Source of the DNA: Streptomyces mesophilus
Lineage (GTDB): Bacteria > Actinomycetota > Actinomycetes > Streptomycetales > Streptomycetaceae
Length of the DNA stretch: 64,000 nt
Direction of reading: 5' to 3'
Assembly: GCF_011044995.1 (NCBI RefSeq)
Contig: NZ_JAAKZW010000011.1
Span: 1 to 64,000, forward strand
How positions within the stretch are numbered: position 1 is the first letter of the stretch; the number at the start of each line of letters is the position of its first letter. The notes under the pieces were generated by a model, which saw nothing but the letters and a program-made list of their open reading frames with translations, was not told the DNA's origin and ran no database searches. Positions 43,028 through 51,329 of the stretch are shown here, in pieces. The translations under genes were made by a program, and so were the position numbers.

Positions 43028-44020
43028 TCATGCCGGCGGGCTGTCTTTGAACGTGTGGGTGCGGTGCCACTGGTAGTACTTCTCGCGGTCCTCGTTCCAC
43101 CAGGTGACCTTCCGCCCAGCAATCCTTTCCTCAATGTGCTGCGCGACCTCCGGCAGGTCCTTCACCAGTGGACTCACCTCGATCACCCCATGCGGGGCGA
43201 CAGCGATGTAGCCGTGTTCGTAGAGGGAGTCGCATCCGAAGGTGCAGGCGAGCATCGCGATGTTCGCGAGGTCGCGCTTCTCCTCGTCGTCGCACACCGA
43301 GCGTTTCTTGATGTGGGCGCCTATGAGGAAGGCGCCCGGAAGGTGGCGCCCGCACAGGGCACACTCCCCCATGTTGCGGGGCAGCAGACGGCGCTTCAGC
43401 GCGGCCTGCTCACCCCGGTGGGCCCGTTGAGACGTGCGCTCCAGCTCTCCGTCGAAGTTGGCAATGGCCGCTTGTTCCTCCTGCTCATCGAAGGGCGCAG
43501 GTGCGGCCGGCGCAGGATCGAGCGTCAAGAAGGAGTGGAGGGTATCGCTTTCGTCGTCGCCGAGGACGGTGATCCCCATGACGTTGCGCTTCTCGTCCCA
43601 GTCGAGCAGCGTGCGGACTTCCGTCATCGCAATGTCGAAGCCTTGGATGCCGGAGATCGCGTACATGAACTCCCAGGTACTGCCGTCGTCTTCGGTCTGC
43701 CATAGCTTCCTCGCCATGGCCTTGTTGCGCCATGTCAACGCGATGGTTCCGCCCAGGTACAGCTTGTTGTCGCCGGTGAAGACGACTCCGTCACCTGGAC
43801 GCATCTTCCTGATCTTGGAGGCGTTGACGTCCCGCTTGCCCGGAGCCACCCCCCACATGGGAGCAGAGCCCTCAGGAAACAGGGCGCGGAGCTGGTCAAG
43901 GACCTGAGCGTCGAGCAGATCCGCGTAGTCGTCAAAGACCACCGGGTTCGCGATCGTGTCCTGGTAGTGCTGGTTGACAACCTTCCTCGAGCGCCTGGCC
44001 GGCTGCATGACGATGCGCAT
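43028..44020 (-). CDS. PUA/EVE-like reader domain fused to HNH endonuclease
   Basis: A 330-residue protein from ATG 44020, 8 bp after the MazG-like gene, with GGGGGGATGAG as ribosome site. Residues about 45-170 look like a PUA/EVE-type base-reader fold (MWGVAPGKRDVNASKIRKMRPGDGVVFTGDN, IALTWRNKAMARKLW). Residues about 210-300 hold an HNH motif (CALCGRHLPGAFLIGAHIKKRS, NIAMLACTFGCDSLYEHGYI). This two-part plan is typical of modification-dependent (type IV) restriction enzymes. Which modified base it reads is not known. The order MazG then nuclease suggests co-expression. Confidence 0.75.
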   Translation of the reverse strand: MRIVMQPARRSRKVVNQHYQDTIANPVVFDDYADLLDAQVLDQLRALFPEGSAPMWGVAPGKRDVNASKIRKMRPGDGVVFTGDNKLYLGGTIALTWRNKAMARKLWQTEDDGSTWEFMYAISGIQGFDIAMTEVRTLLDWDEKRNVMGITVLGDDESDTLHSFLTLDPAPAAPAPFDEQEEQAAIANFDGELERTSQRAHRGEQAALKRRLLPRNMGECALCGRHLPGAFLIGAHIKKRSVCDDEEKRDLANIAMLACTFGCDSLYEHGYIAVAPHGVIEVSPLVKDLPEVAQHIEERIAGRKVTWWNEDREKYYQWHRTHTFKDSPPA

Positions 44021-44028
44021 CGGCTAAC

Positions 44029-44385
44029 TCATCCCCCCAGCTGTGTGTACTTGTCCGCCCGCCCCCGTGCGAGATGCGCCGGGTACTTGCGGTGGTTGGT
44101 CTCGATCTTCTCAACCAGCGCCTGCTCCAGGTCAAGATCGAGGACATCGGCCAGCCTGAGCAAGTACGCGAAGACATCGGCCATTTCCTCGCGCACCTGC
44201 GGCGCCCGGACGGGATCATCCATGACGGCGCTGGACTGGTCAGGTGTCAGCCACTGGAAGATTTCAAGGAGTTCGCCGCTCTCCCCGGCCAAGGCCATGG
44301 CCAGGTTCTTCGGGGTGTGGAACTGTTCCCAGTCGCGTTCAGCAGCGAAGTCGGCCAGCGACTTCTGCAGAGATCCGATGGTCAT
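44029..44385 (-). CDS. MazG-like nucleotide pyrophosphohydrolase (dCTPase type)
   Basis: A 118-residue protein from ATG 44385. It follows the all-alpha NTP pyrophosphohydrolase family: FAAERDWEQFHTPKNLAMAL, then the metal-binding GESGELLEIFQW and EEMADVFAYLLRLAD. Relatives such as DCTPP1 hydrolyse dCTP or modified dCTP (5-methyl- or hydroxymethyl-dCTP) to the monophosphate. Next to a reader-HNH nuclease it could clear modified nucleotides from the pool so the host genome is not marked. The enzyme family is well supported; that role is inference. Confidence 0.88.
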   Translation of the reverse strand: MTIGSLQKSLADFAAERDWEQFHTPKNLAMALAGESGELLEIFQWLTPDQSSAVMDDPVRAPQVREEMADVFAYLLRLADVLDLDLEQALVEKIETNHRKYPAHLARGRADKYTQLGG

Positions 44386-44476
44386 GATCCCAGGAATACC
44401 AGCTACCACTGACATGCCGGTTCAATCTCCCCCGCACCAAGCCGAGTTGTCAGTCACAGCTGGTATACGTCTGGCC

Positions 44477-46375
44477 ATGCATCTTCACGGGGGAGAAGTC
44501 GCCGACGTGGCGCGAGACGTCACACAGTCCACATTCATCGCGGCGTGTGAGCAACGGTTCATCAAGATGTTCGGCTTCGCGCCGAGCAAGGAAGAGGTAC
44601 GCAGTTGGCAACGCAGCTGGCCGGCCCTCATGTCGGCGCTGTGCAGCGCAGGCCTCGGCGAACTCCGTGTCCTGCTCGAGTACTCCCTTCCTGCCACAGG
44701 AGAGCGCATCGATGCACTCGTCATCGGTGAAGCCCCCGATGGTCGCCTGTGCACCGTGGTGATCGAGCTCAAGCAGTGGACCACTGTCCAGACGAGCCCG
44801 TTGCGCCCCGGCATGGCTAAGATCGGCCAGCGCACGGTCCAGCACCCGTCCCGGCAGGTCCGCGGGTACGTCAGCTACCTGCAGGAATGGGTTGCTCGAG
44901 ACGAGATCCCGTTGCTGACGCGCGGCCTCACTGTGCTGCACGACGGTGGACCTGAGCTGATCCATCAGCTTCGCCAGGGGGTAGCCCGCGGATCGGCCGC
45001 ATCCTTTCCTCTGCTCGGCCGTGACGACCTCACAGCGCACCCCACGCCCGAGGACCTCGCCGAGCGTCTGGGATGCGCCGCACTGCGTCCGCCCAGTCGG
45101 GAAGGCATCAAGGCCTTCTTGAACGCAGAACATCGGCCCTCCCCCGCCTTGCTGGCCAGGGCAGGCCACGTCATCGAGGGAAACGACGCGTTCACGCTCC
45201 TCGGCGACCAGGATTTGGCCCTTCAGGAGGTATGGCACTCCGTCGAGGCATCACAGGAGCGAGGAACGCACAGCACAATCGTCGTGACCGGCGGTCCTGG
45301 TACGGGCAAGACCGTCATCGCCTGTCGGCTCCTCGGCGATCTCTGCCGAAGGCCCAACGCCAACCCGCGGCTACTGTCTCCTTCTGGCACCCTTACCCGC
45401 CAGTTGAAGCGCACGGTCGGGGACACCTCCCGTGGTCTCATCGCCACGTTCACCGACAAGGTGCCAGCCGCCGTGGTGGCTGACGGCGTCGTGCTGCTCG
45501 ACGAAGCCCATCGAGCCCGCACCTACCCTGACCACAGCCGCGGCGCCTTCCCTTTCACGCTGGGAAAGCTCGTGAACCGGGCCTCGGTCGCCGTCCTCTT
45601 CCTCGACGAACAGCAGATCGTGCGGCCCACAGAAGGCATCACTCTCGACGAACTTGAGCAGCATGCCCGCGACCACGATCGCTACTTCTGCCACATCGAC
45701 CTCACCACGCAGTTCCGATGCAATGGCTCGAGCGCCTACCACCAGTGGATCGACCAATTCCTCCGACCCGAGGGTCACACCCCGTTGTGGGCCGGCTCGG
45801 ACTACGACCTCGCCGTCATCGGCGACCCAGACCAGTTCACCCATTGGGTCAGCGCACACACAGACAACGGCCTCACCGCCCGGATCACGGCAGGCTTCTG
45901 CTGGCCCTGGGAATCCCAAGCTGCGCACCCACTTCGCCCCGAGGTCGAGATCTCCTGGACCGGGCCCGACGGCCCCCGCGCCTGGTCCCGGCCTTGGAAT
46001 GCGCGCATCGAGGAGACCGACCTCGACCACCCGCAGGTTCCGGCCCGCCCGTACTGGGCCACCGATACAGGCGGGCACGAACAGGTTGGCTGTATCTACA
46101 CCGCCCAGGGGATGGAGTACGCCTACAACGTCGTCATCATCGGCAACGACCTGGTACGCCGAGGCGACAAGTGGGTTGCCCGCCCCGACAAGAGCTTCGA
46201 TTCGGTGTTCAAGGACATCTCCCCGGATCGCTATCTGCGATACGCCCTCAACAGTTACCGCGTCCTCGCCACTCGGGGAGCGAGAGGCACCCGCCTCTAC
46301 TCCATCGACCCCGAAACCCAAACCCACCTGGAGACGCTGCTGCCGCAGCATGATCAACGTCCCGGCCAAGGTTGA
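44477..46375 (+). CDS. Nuclease-helicase of DUF2075 type
   Basis: A 632-residue protein. I choose ATG 44477; further in-frame starts upstream lack a ribosome site. Residues about 60-110 contain a PD-(D/E)XK-like nuclease signature: D79 in GERIDALVIG and E97-x-K99 in VVIELKQW. Residues 265-632 are a superfamily 1-like helicase/NTPase of the DUF2075 group: Walker A GGPGTGKT (272-279), DEAHR as motif II, LTTQFRC as motif III-like, and a late YTAQGMEYAYNVVIIG motif. Such nuclease-ATPase proteins occur in phage-defence islands, where they probably track and degrade foreign DNA or RNA. It is divergent from the MazG gene by 91 bp. Confidence 0.85.
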   Translation: MHLHGGEVADVARDVTQSTFIAACEQRFIKMFGFAPSKEEVRSWQRSWPALMSALCSAGLGELRVLLEYSLPATGERIDALVIGEAPDGRLCTVVIELKQWTTVQTSPLRPGMAKIGQRTVQHPSRQVRGYVSYLQEWVARDEIPLLTRGLTVLHDGGPELIHQLRQGVARGSAASFPLLGRDDLTAHPTPEDLAERLGCAALRPPSREGIKAFLNAEHRPSPALLARAGHVIEGNDAFTLLGDQDLALQEVWHSVEASQERGTHSTIVVTGGPGTGKTVIACRLLGDLCRRPNANPRLLSPSGTLTRQLKRTVGDTSRGLIATFTDKVPAAVVADGVVLLDEAHRARTYPDHSRGAFPFTLGKLVNRASVAVLFLDEQQIVRPTEGITLDELEQHARDHDRYFCHIDLTTQFRCNGSSAYHQWIDQFLRPEGHTPLWAGSDYDLAVIGDPDQFTHWVSAHTDNGLTARITAGFCWPWESQAAHPLRPEVEISWTGPDGPRAWSRPWNARIEETDLDHPQVPARPYWATDTGGHEQVGCIYTAQGMEYAYNVVIIGNDLVRRGDKWVARPDKSFDSVFKDISPDRYLRYALNSYRVLATRGARGTRLYSIDPETQTHLETLLPQHDQRPGQG

Positions 46376-46442
46376 GTGTCAGTGGCGTGCCGTAGCCTCG
46401 GTCAGCATCTGAGGTCCTTTTCGACTGCCTGACGGGGATGCT

Positions 46443-47768
46443 GTGACTGCGTGGATCCTGACCTGCAATCTCGACACTTTTGATCTGGAGGCGTTTCGGC
46501 GTGATGGTCAGGAGCTGCAGTCGTGGAGCGTGGGCCGTTTCCGCGACGAGCTCACGGCCGGCGACGCGTTCGCCTTGTGGATCACCGGTGCTGGCGCAGG
46601 GGTTGTCGCCCGCGGACACCTCACTGGACCCCCTTCCCAGACCTTGTCGGCTGACGAGGCTTACTGGAAGAAGGACCCTGGAACTCGTTGGTACGTCCCA
46701 CTGGTCATCGACGAATGGCTGGAACGCCCCATCCCGCGCAGCCAGATCATCGACGATCCTCTCTTCTCCAACTCCTCCCTGCGCAAGCAGCCCTTCGCCG
46801 CCAATCCACACCGACTCGACGCTCAGCAATGGGACTTGATCACCAATGCGCTCGAGCACGCAGGCGACGAGGACCCGAACTGGCACCTGCAGCCTGGGGA
46901 CACCATCCGCCGTGTCGACCTGCATGACCGCTGCGGCGGCAGCAGCCAGGGCGGGATCTGTCCGTCAGGGCGCACACCGAACGTCCTGATCTTCACGGAC
47001 TCCCGCTCGGGCCATCAGCACGGGTACTACGACGAGTGGAGCGAGGACGGGACCTTCCACTACACCGGAGAAGGCCAAAAGGGCGATCAGGTCTTCACCA
47101 AGGGCAACAGGGCAATTCGCGACCACGGCCTCACGGGAAACCGGCTGCGCCTCTTCGAAGGCGCGCGAGGCACCGTGCGCTACGTAGGGGAAGTCGTCCT
47201 GGACCCGGCCACCCCCTACTCCTATGGTCAGGCCCCACCGACCGGCGGCGGCCCGTTGCGCCAGGTGATCCGGTTCCACATGGTGCCGGCGGGTGCCAAG
47301 CCTCAGTCACCAGACGTTCCCGTCGGTACCGCCTACCGTCCGGCCGACGAGAGCGTCCAGCCTGCCATCGCGCGGCCTGGTACTCCCGACCCGGATCTTT
47401 CGGGACGAAATCTTAAGGCCCACCGGCGACTCCAGAATGAGCTCGCTGCTGCTGCTCAAGCCCGAGGCCTGGAGATTTTGTCTCCCACAGCCGCTGACCC
47501 TGACTTTGACCTCGCATGGCGCTCCCCCGCTGGCGATCTCACGGTGTGTGAGGTCAAGTCGTTGACGCTCTCAAACGAGGCGCGTCAACTCCGCACGGGC
47601 TTGGGCCAGATCTTGGATTATCAGGACCAACTACAGGCACGGAACAAGGACGTTCGCGCCATCCTGTGGGTGGAGCGGCCGCCGACCGACGCGCGGTGGG
47701 TCGGTCTCTGCACTCGCGTGGGTGTCACGCTGTCATGGCCTGGTGACGAGGGCGCGGTTTTCGCGTAG
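46443..47768 (+). CDS. EVE-SRA-PD-(D/E)XK modification-dependent endonuclease
   Basis: A 441-residue protein from GTG 46443, 67 bp after the nuclease-helicase. Residues about 1-120 form an EVE/PUA-like domain (TAWILTCNLDTFDLEAF, DAFALWITGAGAGVVARGHL). Residues about 155-260 match an SRA-type domain of the ScoMcrA sort (IRRVDLHDRCGGSSQGGICPS, FHYTGEGQKGDQVFTKGNRAI, LRLFEGARGTVRYVGE). Residues 320-441 are a restriction-type nuclease with D356 in FDLAW and E370-V-K372. Two reader domains plus a nuclease indicate a type IV enzyme cutting DNA with modified bases or backbone. ScoMcrA cuts methylated and phosphorothioate DNA by HNH; here the nuclease is different. Confidence 0.82.
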   Translation: MTAWILTCNLDTFDLEAFRRDGQELQSWSVGRFRDELTAGDAFALWITGAGAGVVARGHLTGPPSQTLSADEAYWKKDPGTRWYVPLVIDEWLERPIPRSQIIDDPLFSNSSLRKQPFAANPHRLDAQQWDLITNALEHAGDEDPNWHLQPGDTIRRVDLHDRCGGSSQGGICPSGRTPNVLIFTDSRSGHQHGYYDEWSEDGTFHYTGEGQKGDQVFTKGNRAIRDHGLTGNRLRLFEGARGTVRYVGEVVLDPATPYSYGQAPPTGGGPLRQVIRFHMVPAGAKPQSPDVPVGTAYRPADESVQPAIARPGTPDPDLSGRNLKAHRRLQNELAAAAQARGLEILSPTAADPDFDLAWRSPAGDLTVCEVKSLTLSNEARQLRTGLGQILDYQDQLQARNKDVRAILWVERPPTDARWVGLCTRVGVTLSWPGDEGAVFA

Positions 47769-47908
47769 GCCGCTCAACTGCTGTTTGAATATCATCGCCC
47801 TGACGTTGTTGTTTCCGGCCAAGTCAAAGCCTCCAACGCGTGATTAAACCTCGCTACGGGTATCCATGGTCCTCCCGGGGAGAGCTGGGCTACAACATGG
47901 GGGCTTCG

Positions 47909-49390
47909 ATGCGAGTGTCCGAGCACTACAAGCTGAGCCGCACGCAGCCGACGCTCGATTTCGTCGATGTCGACGTGGAAAATGACACGCCTGTTTACAT
48001 CGATCCCAGCTCGCTTAAGAACCTTCCGGACGAGTGGTCGAGCCAGTGTCACACCATGCTCTCCACCTTCTTTCACAGCGTGGTCGACGCCATCAACCAC
48101 CGCGATCAGACGCGACTCCGTGAACTCCTAATTCGTTTGCAGGAGCCGAATGAGACGCACTTCGGGCTGTCCAAGGGAAGGTCGCGAGGCCGAGCCCTCG
48201 GCCCTCACCTTGTGGAACGAATATCCAACAATCTAGCGGTGAGCAAGGCGGTAGAAACGGGGCTTCTTGAAGACCTGGAGGACACCGCGCTGTTCATAGA
48301 GGGCATCGGAAGAGACATCGTCTCCGACGTCACCACGAACATAATCCGCGGAATGCTCATCTCATACACGCAGTCAATGGCATCGATGTACGGGATGCCG
48401 CTGCTGGACGGCATCCGAAGCGGTCTCGTATGGAACCCTTCGAACCGCGAGTGGGAAGAGGGGAACACGAGGATGCTGGTTCCAGGAGGGACGCCTCTCC
48501 TGCTGGTACCCAAGGCCGTGGTCCGACACGATCTCCTCTTGACCAAAGAAGACTACTTCAGGAATTACCTTGCCCCCGTGCTCCAAGACGAGGAGCTAGA
48601 CAACCCGGCAAGCCAGCTCGTCCAAACCGCTAAGAGCGGACGCAAGTATGTGACAAAAACGGATGTCGAGATCGAGTACGGCGGCAACAAGGCCAAAATG
48701 GTGGATCTGTCCGCAGGGCGATCACATGTATTCCGCGCCTACAAAGAAGAGAAGCGACGGAACCCCTCTCCCCCGATGGAGCACGACGAGCTGAGTGCCG
48801 CTACCGGAACAAAGCCAGTAAACTTCCAAGCACTCTTGAAAGAAGTCCTTGAAACGCCACCCGGCCTTGAGCACGCCACGACTTACCACAAGAAGGTACA
48901 CGCTCTTCTTAGCGCAATCTTCTACCCGTGGTTGACCTACCCTGTCGTCGAACACCCTTTGAATGAATCCAGAAAACGAGTCGACATAACGTACACCAAC
49001 CGTTCCACGGACGGCTTCTTCGGTTGGGTTACGCGACAGGGACATCCAAGTTCGCATATATTCGTCGAATGTAAGAACTATCATTCCGAGCTCGGAAACC
49101 CCGAACTGGACCAGCTATGCGGCAGGTTCTCTCCGCTCCGTGGCAAGGTGGGCCTCCTGCTATGCCGGTCACTGACTGACAAAGAGAAATTTCTACAGCG
49201 TTGCCGGGACACTGCTATCACTCGGCATGAGTTCGTCCTTCTCCTCGATGACAGCGACCTGACTGCACTCGTCGAGGAGGTCGTAGCCTCATACGCTCCA
49301 CAGGACCCAGACGTGGAAGCTTCCGAGGAGCGTGCGACGCCTGGGGAGTTCCGTCTGCTCTTCGAACGGTTCCGAGGCCTCGTCAGCTGA
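47909..49390 (+). CDS. PD-(D/E)XK nuclease-like protein with lower G+C
   Basis: A 493-residue protein. I choose ATG 47909 (GGGGG just upstream); ATG 47897 is possible. The N-terminal 280 residues are of unknown fold (LDFVDVDVENDTPVYIDPSSL, LLVPKAVVRHDLLLTKEDYFRNYL). The C-terminal part has a nuclease core: D359 in RVDITYTN and E387-C-K389 in FVECKNY, followed by LDQLCGRFSPLRGKVGLLLC. Codon use is much less G+C-rich than its neighbours, which points to recent import. It is separate from the type IV gene by 140 bp but in the same direction. Probably another DNA-targeting defence protein; I do not know its family name. Confidence 0.7.
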   Translation: MRVSEHYKLSRTQPTLDFVDVDVENDTPVYIDPSSLKNLPDEWSSQCHTMLSTFFHSVVDAINHRDQTRLRELLIRLQEPNETHFGLSKGRSRGRALGPHLVERISNNLAVSKAVETGLLEDLEDTALFIEGIGRDIVSDVTTNIIRGMLISYTQSMASMYGMPLLDGIRSGLVWNPSNREWEEGNTRMLVPGGTPLLLVPKAVVRHDLLLTKEDYFRNYLAPVLQDEELDNPASQLVQTAKSGRKYVTKTDVEIEYGGNKAKMVDLSAGRSHVFRAYKEEKRRNPSPPMEHDELSAATGTKPVNFQALLKEVLETPPGLEHATTYHKKVHALLSAIFYPWLTYPVVEHPLNESRKRVDITYTNRSTDGFFGWVTRQGHPSSHIFVECKNYHSELGNPELDQLCGRFSPLRGKVGLLLCRSLTDKEKFLQRCRDTAITRHEFVLLLDDSDLTALVEEVVASYAPQDPDVEASEERATPGEFRLLFERFRGLVS

Positions 49391-49405
49391 AGCTCGACGA
49401 CTCAG

Positions 49406-50422
49406 TCAGCTGCAGCACTTCTGAACCTCGAGCAGGAAATCCGGCCAGGAAGCATCCCGCATTCCACTATTCGTCTGGCGCAGAGCGATGGACAGGGTCT
49501 TCCTCAGCGGATGGGGGGAGCCCATGATCGCCTCGTTACGCCGTGCCAGCCGCTCGAGTTCGTTGGGGCGTGGGAGGCGATCGCTCTTGGCGCTGTTGCA
49601 CGCCTCGTGCGCGGGAGCAAGGTTCCACAGCACGTCCAGGTCGGGGCCGCTCCAGCCCCCCACACTCGCGTAGCGCTGCATGAGGGCGTAGGGAAAGACG
49701 TGGTCGACGGCGACTGCGTCCGCGAGGTCGAGCACGTCGTCGCAGATGAGGCAGCGGCCGTACTGAAAGCCGATCAACGCGTCGGCGACTCCAGTGACCG
49801 GGCGGCGTCGACGCTTGTCGGTGAGTTGCAGCGTCGACCAGTCCACGGCGACGCCTTCCTCGATGAGGGCGCGGCCGATGCCGGCGGCGAAGGAGGATTC
49901 CACGATGCTCCACCGTGCGCCGAGCTCCGCACGTAGCCCCGCGGCCTGTTCCGACTGCGCCACCTGCAAGAGCTCCGGCGTGAGGCGAACGATGCGCTGG
50001 CGCGGACTCCCGGCCATCTCGTAGAAGCGGTGCGGGACTTCACGTCCGCCGCGCAGGTTGTGGAACTTCTGCATGACCATCGCCGGCATCGACTTGACCG
50101 CGGCCTCCAGCAGCAGGTCGGTGGGCCGGCCAAGCTTCCGCGTCTCCTCGCGCTCGGCGGCGGCGAGGGCCAGGAAGTCGGTTGTACCGATCGAGGTTCC
50201 TTCGGGTGCCTGTGGGGCCGTAGCCGCGTGTTTGACCAGGCTCATGGCATAGGGGACGGCGAGTTCGCTGAGCGGGATCTCGGTGTGCCCGTGTCGGGCG
50301 TGCTCGAGCAGCGCGTCACCGAGGGCGAACTTGTACGTGCGGGAGTTGGCCCCCATCAAGATCGCCAAGCGCCAGGACGATCGGACGGAGGGTTCGGCCG
50401 CGAAGAAGGCATCCGCCGTCAT
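49406..50422 (-). CDS. HNH endonuclease, coupled to methyltransferase
   Basis: A 338-residue protein from ATG 50422, overlapping the methyltransferase stop as ATGA. The N-terminal 230 residues are helical (LAILMGANSRTYKFALGDALLEHAR, VVQKFHNLRGGREVPHRFY-like segment) without known domain. Residues about 235-305 hold an HNH motif: CLICDDVLDLADAVAVDHVFP, VLWNLAPAHEACNSAKSDRLP. It is convergent with the PD-(D/E)XK gene. The pairing with a methyltransferase looks like a restriction-modification unit, but the methyltransferase is not of a known DNA-modifying type. Confidence 0.8.
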   Translation of the reverse strand: MTADAFFAAEPSVRSSWRLAILMGANSRTYKFALGDALLEHARHGHTEIPLSELAVPYAMSLVKHAATAPQAPEGTSIGTTDFLALAAAEREETRKLGRPTDLLLEAAVKSMPAMVMQKFHNLRGGREVPHRFYEMAGSPRQRIVRLTPELLQVAQSEQAAGLRAELGARWSIVESSFAAGIGRALIEEGVAVDWSTLQLTDKRRRRPVTGVADALIGFQYGRCLICDDVLDLADAVAVDHVFPYALMQRYASVGGWSGPDLDVLWNLAPAHEACNSAKSDRLPRPNELERLARRNEAIMGSPHPLRKTLSIALRQTNSGMRDASWPDFLLEVQKCCS

Positions 50423-51063
50423 GCCTGGCCCTTCCGCATGGCCAGCTCGCTCCAGTAGATCCCGTCCCGACCAAGCTGGTCCTGTCCGCCACCGAGGTGC
50501 AGGACGTCCAGTCCGCATTCCTGGGCAAGTGCCGCGGTCTCGTCAGCGGGCACGTCAAACATCTTGCGGTCCGCGGGCGGTGGGCCGTGGCGCAGCGAGA
50601 TGATCAACAAGCCGCCGGGAGCGAGGAGTTCGGTCAGCCGGCGCATAGCAACGGTCCGCTCCTGCTCATCCAGATGCATCCACACTGCAGAAAGGAGGAT
50701 CAGCCCGAAGTTGCCCTCGAGGTGCCCCAGGGCAGGGAGCGAGCCCTCCAACCAGTCGATGGGGGCGTCAGCGTGCAGCTTCTGGGCTACCTGCCGAAGC
50801 TCCCTCACCGGCTCGACCGCGATGACCTTGTGGCCACGGTCGGCCAACGCCTGCGCGTCCCGACCAGTGCCGGCACCGATGTCGGCGGCCCGGGTGGCGG
50901 CGTCCGGCAGCAAGTGCAAGATCTCCTGGTGCACGGACTCGAAGATCAAGCTTTCGTACCGCTCGGCCAGGGCTTCAGCGGCGTGTGCGTAGTACGGCTG
51001 AGTACCCGCGACGGGGACGTGCGATGAAGCCGGCACACCCTGATCTGCAGCTGATCTCGTCAT
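50419..51063 (-). CDS. Class I SAM-dependent methyltransferase
   Basis: A 214-residue protein from ATG 51063. The SAM site is in ATRAADIGAGTGRDAQALA (motif I), with VIAVEPV (acidic motif II region), LILLSAVWMHL and LLAPGGLLIISLRHG (motifs IV-VI). It resembles small-molecule methyltransferases of the UbiE/Methyltransf_11/25 kind, not DNA methyltransferases: no NPPY/DPPY or PC motif is seen. It overlaps the HNH nuclease gene by 4 bp, so the two products are made together. Substrate unknown; self-marking of nucleic acid is possible but unproven. Confidence 0.82.
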   Translation of the reverse strand: MTRSAADQGVPASSHVPVAGTQPYYAHAAEALAERYESLIFESVHQEILHLLPDAATRAADIGAGTGRDAQALADRGHKVIAVEPVRELRQVAQKLHADAPIDWLEGSLPALGHLEGNFGLILLSAVWMHLDEQERTVAMRRLTELLAPGGLLIISLRHGPPPADRKMFDVPADETAALAQECGLDVLHLGGGQDQLGRDGIYWSELAMRKGQA

Positions 51064-51329
51064 GTCAGCACACTACGACGCCCCACTGACACACCGGATC
51101 CCGTCGCTGACCGGTAGCCGCGGCACGCAGCCGTCGGGCGAACTCGCTGACGTGGATTGGGGGTTCGCAACGAACGGAGAAGCGGACCGCATCGATGACG
51201 CTCGAACTCCCGTGCACCATCGGACACTTGACCCGCCAACCGTTTCATGGTTGGGTGCCCAGCGCGCTGTATCCCAAATCCCGGCTCCGGCCATCGAATC
51301 CCCCGAACGCAGCGCGGAAGGGCACCTCC

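Noticed and set aside
42080..44385. Type I/II/III restriction-modification system
   Set aside because: No DNA methyltransferase with N/DPPY or PC motifs and no specificity subunit are present; the nucleases fit the modification-dependent kind.
43967..44476. Upstream extension of the nuclease-helicase frame
   Set aside because: The frame is open from 43967, but it overlaps the MazG and EVE-HNH genes and has no ribosome site; the family-like sequence begins near 44477.
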